DNA of 64,000 nucleotides from an uncultured Kangiella sp. (GTDB lineage: Bacteria > Pseudomonadota > Gammaproteobacteria > Enterobacterales > Kangiellaceae): positions 62,001 to 126,000 of the forward strand of contig CANNDL010000002.1 in assembly GCA_947503435.1 (NCBI GenBank), read 5' to 3'. The notes beneath the pieces are model-generated. The model searched no databases. It had not been told where the DNA came from and worked only from the letters and a program-made list of their open reading frames with translations. Below, one piece after another: positions 63,266 through 64,000 of this stretch (position 1 is the first letter of the stretch; every line of letters begins with the position of its first letter). Made by a program: the position numbers and the translations under genes.

Positions 63266-63677
63266 ACCCCTTAAATTCTAGCGCATTTCCTGATGGGTCA
63301 TAAAAAAACATGGTGGCTTGTTCGCCAGGTTTTCCTTTAAAGCGAATATAAGGTTCGATAGCAAACGCAACACTCTGCTCCTTTAATTTATCTGCAAGCG
63401 CTTGCCATTCTGACATATCCAAAATCACACCAAAATGTGGTACTGGCACATCATGACCATCAACGACATTTGTCGCCTTGTCTGAATAAACTTGCATAGA
63501 TTCATCTAAATGAATGACTAGCTGATGACCATAGCAATTGTAATCAACCCAATGCTCACTCGAACGCCCTTCTGCAAAACCTAAAACTTCGCCATAAAAT
63601 TTACGTGCATGCTTAAGATCATGGACAGGAATGGCTAAATGGAAAGGGCTTAGCTTTTTATCAGACTTTTGACTCAT
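63234..63677 (-). CDS. VOC-family (glyoxalase/bleomycin-resistance fold) protein
   Basis: A 147-residue two-module VOC protein. HLAIPVHDLKHARKFYGEVLG starts the first module, with a likely metal His. HQLVIHLD and PHFGVILDM provide further ligand candidates, and FFYDPSGNALEFKGF ends the second module with the conserved glutamate. Substrate is unknown; dioxygenase, isomerase or resistance roles are all possible. It abuts the GAF gene upstream and overlaps the small exported-protein gene. Confidence 0.85.
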   Translation of the reverse strand: MSQKSDKKLSPFHLAIPVHDLKHARKFYGEVLGFAEGRSSEHWVDYNCYGHQLVIHLDESMQVYSDKATNVVDGHDVPVPHFGVILDMSEWQALADKLKEQSVAFAIEPYIRFKGKPGEQATMFFYDPSGNALEFKGFKDLRGLFGK

Positions 63678-64000
63678 TTAAAATTCCGTTTTAGAAATCA
63701 ATATATCCAATAATTCAGATAAACCGTCAGCATCATCTTGATCAAAGCGGTTATTAATTGGACTATCGATATCAAATACGCCTTTTAATTGCTCATCTAC
63801 AACCATCGGCATTACTATTTCGCTGTTAGTATCACCATCACAAGCGATATGACCATCAAAGGCATGCACATCTTCTACCAACTGAGTTTCTTGAGTTGAT
63901 GCAGCCGTTCCACAAACACCACGGCCAAAAGGAATATGCACACAGGCGACTTTACCCTGATAAGGCCCTAATAGAAGCGCTTGCTCGTTTTTGGGATTAA
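63678..64000 (-). CDS. msrC: Free methionine-(R)-sulfoxide reductase, GAF domain (partial)
   Basis: The C-terminal part of a GAF-domain fRMsr (YebR-like) that reduces free methionine-R-sulfoxide. The frame is open to the window edge, so the N-terminus is missing. The visible LLLGPYQGKVACVHIPFGRGVCG stretch, with two conserved cysteines, and VVDEQLKGVFDIDSP are family signatures. A GTG at 63941 should not be taken as the start, because homology continues upstream. It sits directly before the VOC gene and may be cotranscribed. Confidence 0.88.
   Translation of the reverse strand, partial: NPKNEQALLLGPYQGKVACVHIPFGRGVCGTAASTQETQLVEDVHAFDGHIACDGDTNSEIVMPMVVDEQLKGVFDIDSPINNRFDQDDADGLSELLDILISKTEF

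Overview
The window looks like chromosomal DNA of an aerobic to microaerobic, A+T-rich gammaproteobacterium, probably marine or halophilic. The evidence is the order sdhCDAB-sucABCD with divergent gltA, the fadD-rnd-ycgL-ycgN block, the exbB-exbD-msbA-lpxK-ycaR-kdsB lipid A/KDO block, a cbb3 oxidase locus with hemN and fnr, and several sodium-coupled transporters (NhaC, NSS, AGCS). A relative of Kangiella/Aliikangiella would fit. That placement is recalled gene content, not a tested phylogeny. No rRNA, CRISPR array or insertion sequence was seen; there is one tRNA (Asp).

Layout. 1-3.9 kb: glutaryl-CoA dehydrogenase and the Prc protease. 4.0-5.2 kb: a lone, apparently intact tyrosine recombinase with its own promoter. 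5.4-13.8 kb: ccoNOQP-ccoGHIS plus a TauE/SafE-like membrane protein with a His-rich tail. 13.9-17.0 kb: hemN-fnr, a Yip1-domain protein and a universal stress protein. 17.1-19.6 kb (minus): cyanide-insensitive-type bd oxidase cioAB with a 42-residue DUF2474 protein. 19.9-20.8 kb: LpxO-like hydroxylase. 20.8-28.5 kb (minus): argS and the lipid A/KDO operon ending in an LMW phosphatase and a DUF924 protein. 28.7-29.6 kb: an orphan leaderless binding protein and tRNA-Asp. 29.8-34.2 kb (minus): hydrolase-fadD-rnd-ycgL-ycgN. 34.6-41.6 kb (minus): a five-gene operon of NSS transporter, two exported amidohydrolase-fold proteins (one without metal ligands), NhaC antiporter and anchored transglutaminase-like protein. 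41.7-50.3 kb: kelch lipoprotein, acyl-CoA dehydrogenase, AGCS symporter, dinB, M16 peptidase. 50.4-61.7 kb: TCA cycle genes. 61.8-64 kb: tryptophan 2,3-dioxygenase, a small exported protein, a VOC protein and a GAF-domain methionine sulfoxide reductase cut by the window edge.

How it fits together. The clearest logic is oxygen regulation. An FNR with all four cluster cysteines is encoded next to hemN. Perfect FNR palindromes (TTGAT-N4-ATCAA) occur at three places: about -41 from a likely ccoN promoter, about -41 from a likely hemN-fnr promoter, and about -60 from a near-consensus promoter between gltA and tryptophan 2,3-dioxygenase. Two high-affinity oxidases (cbb3, Cio-type bd) and the TCA operon lie in the same window. 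The sdhC-gltA gap carries a 49-bp nested dyad that overlaps the -35 of the best sdh promoter.

Most of the window is conventional core genome. The least conventional parts are the solitary integrase, the amidohydrolase pair with one predicted pseudoenzyme, the orphan cytoplasmic binding protein, and the FNR box ahead of an oxygenase gene. I did not find a clear new defence or mobile system.
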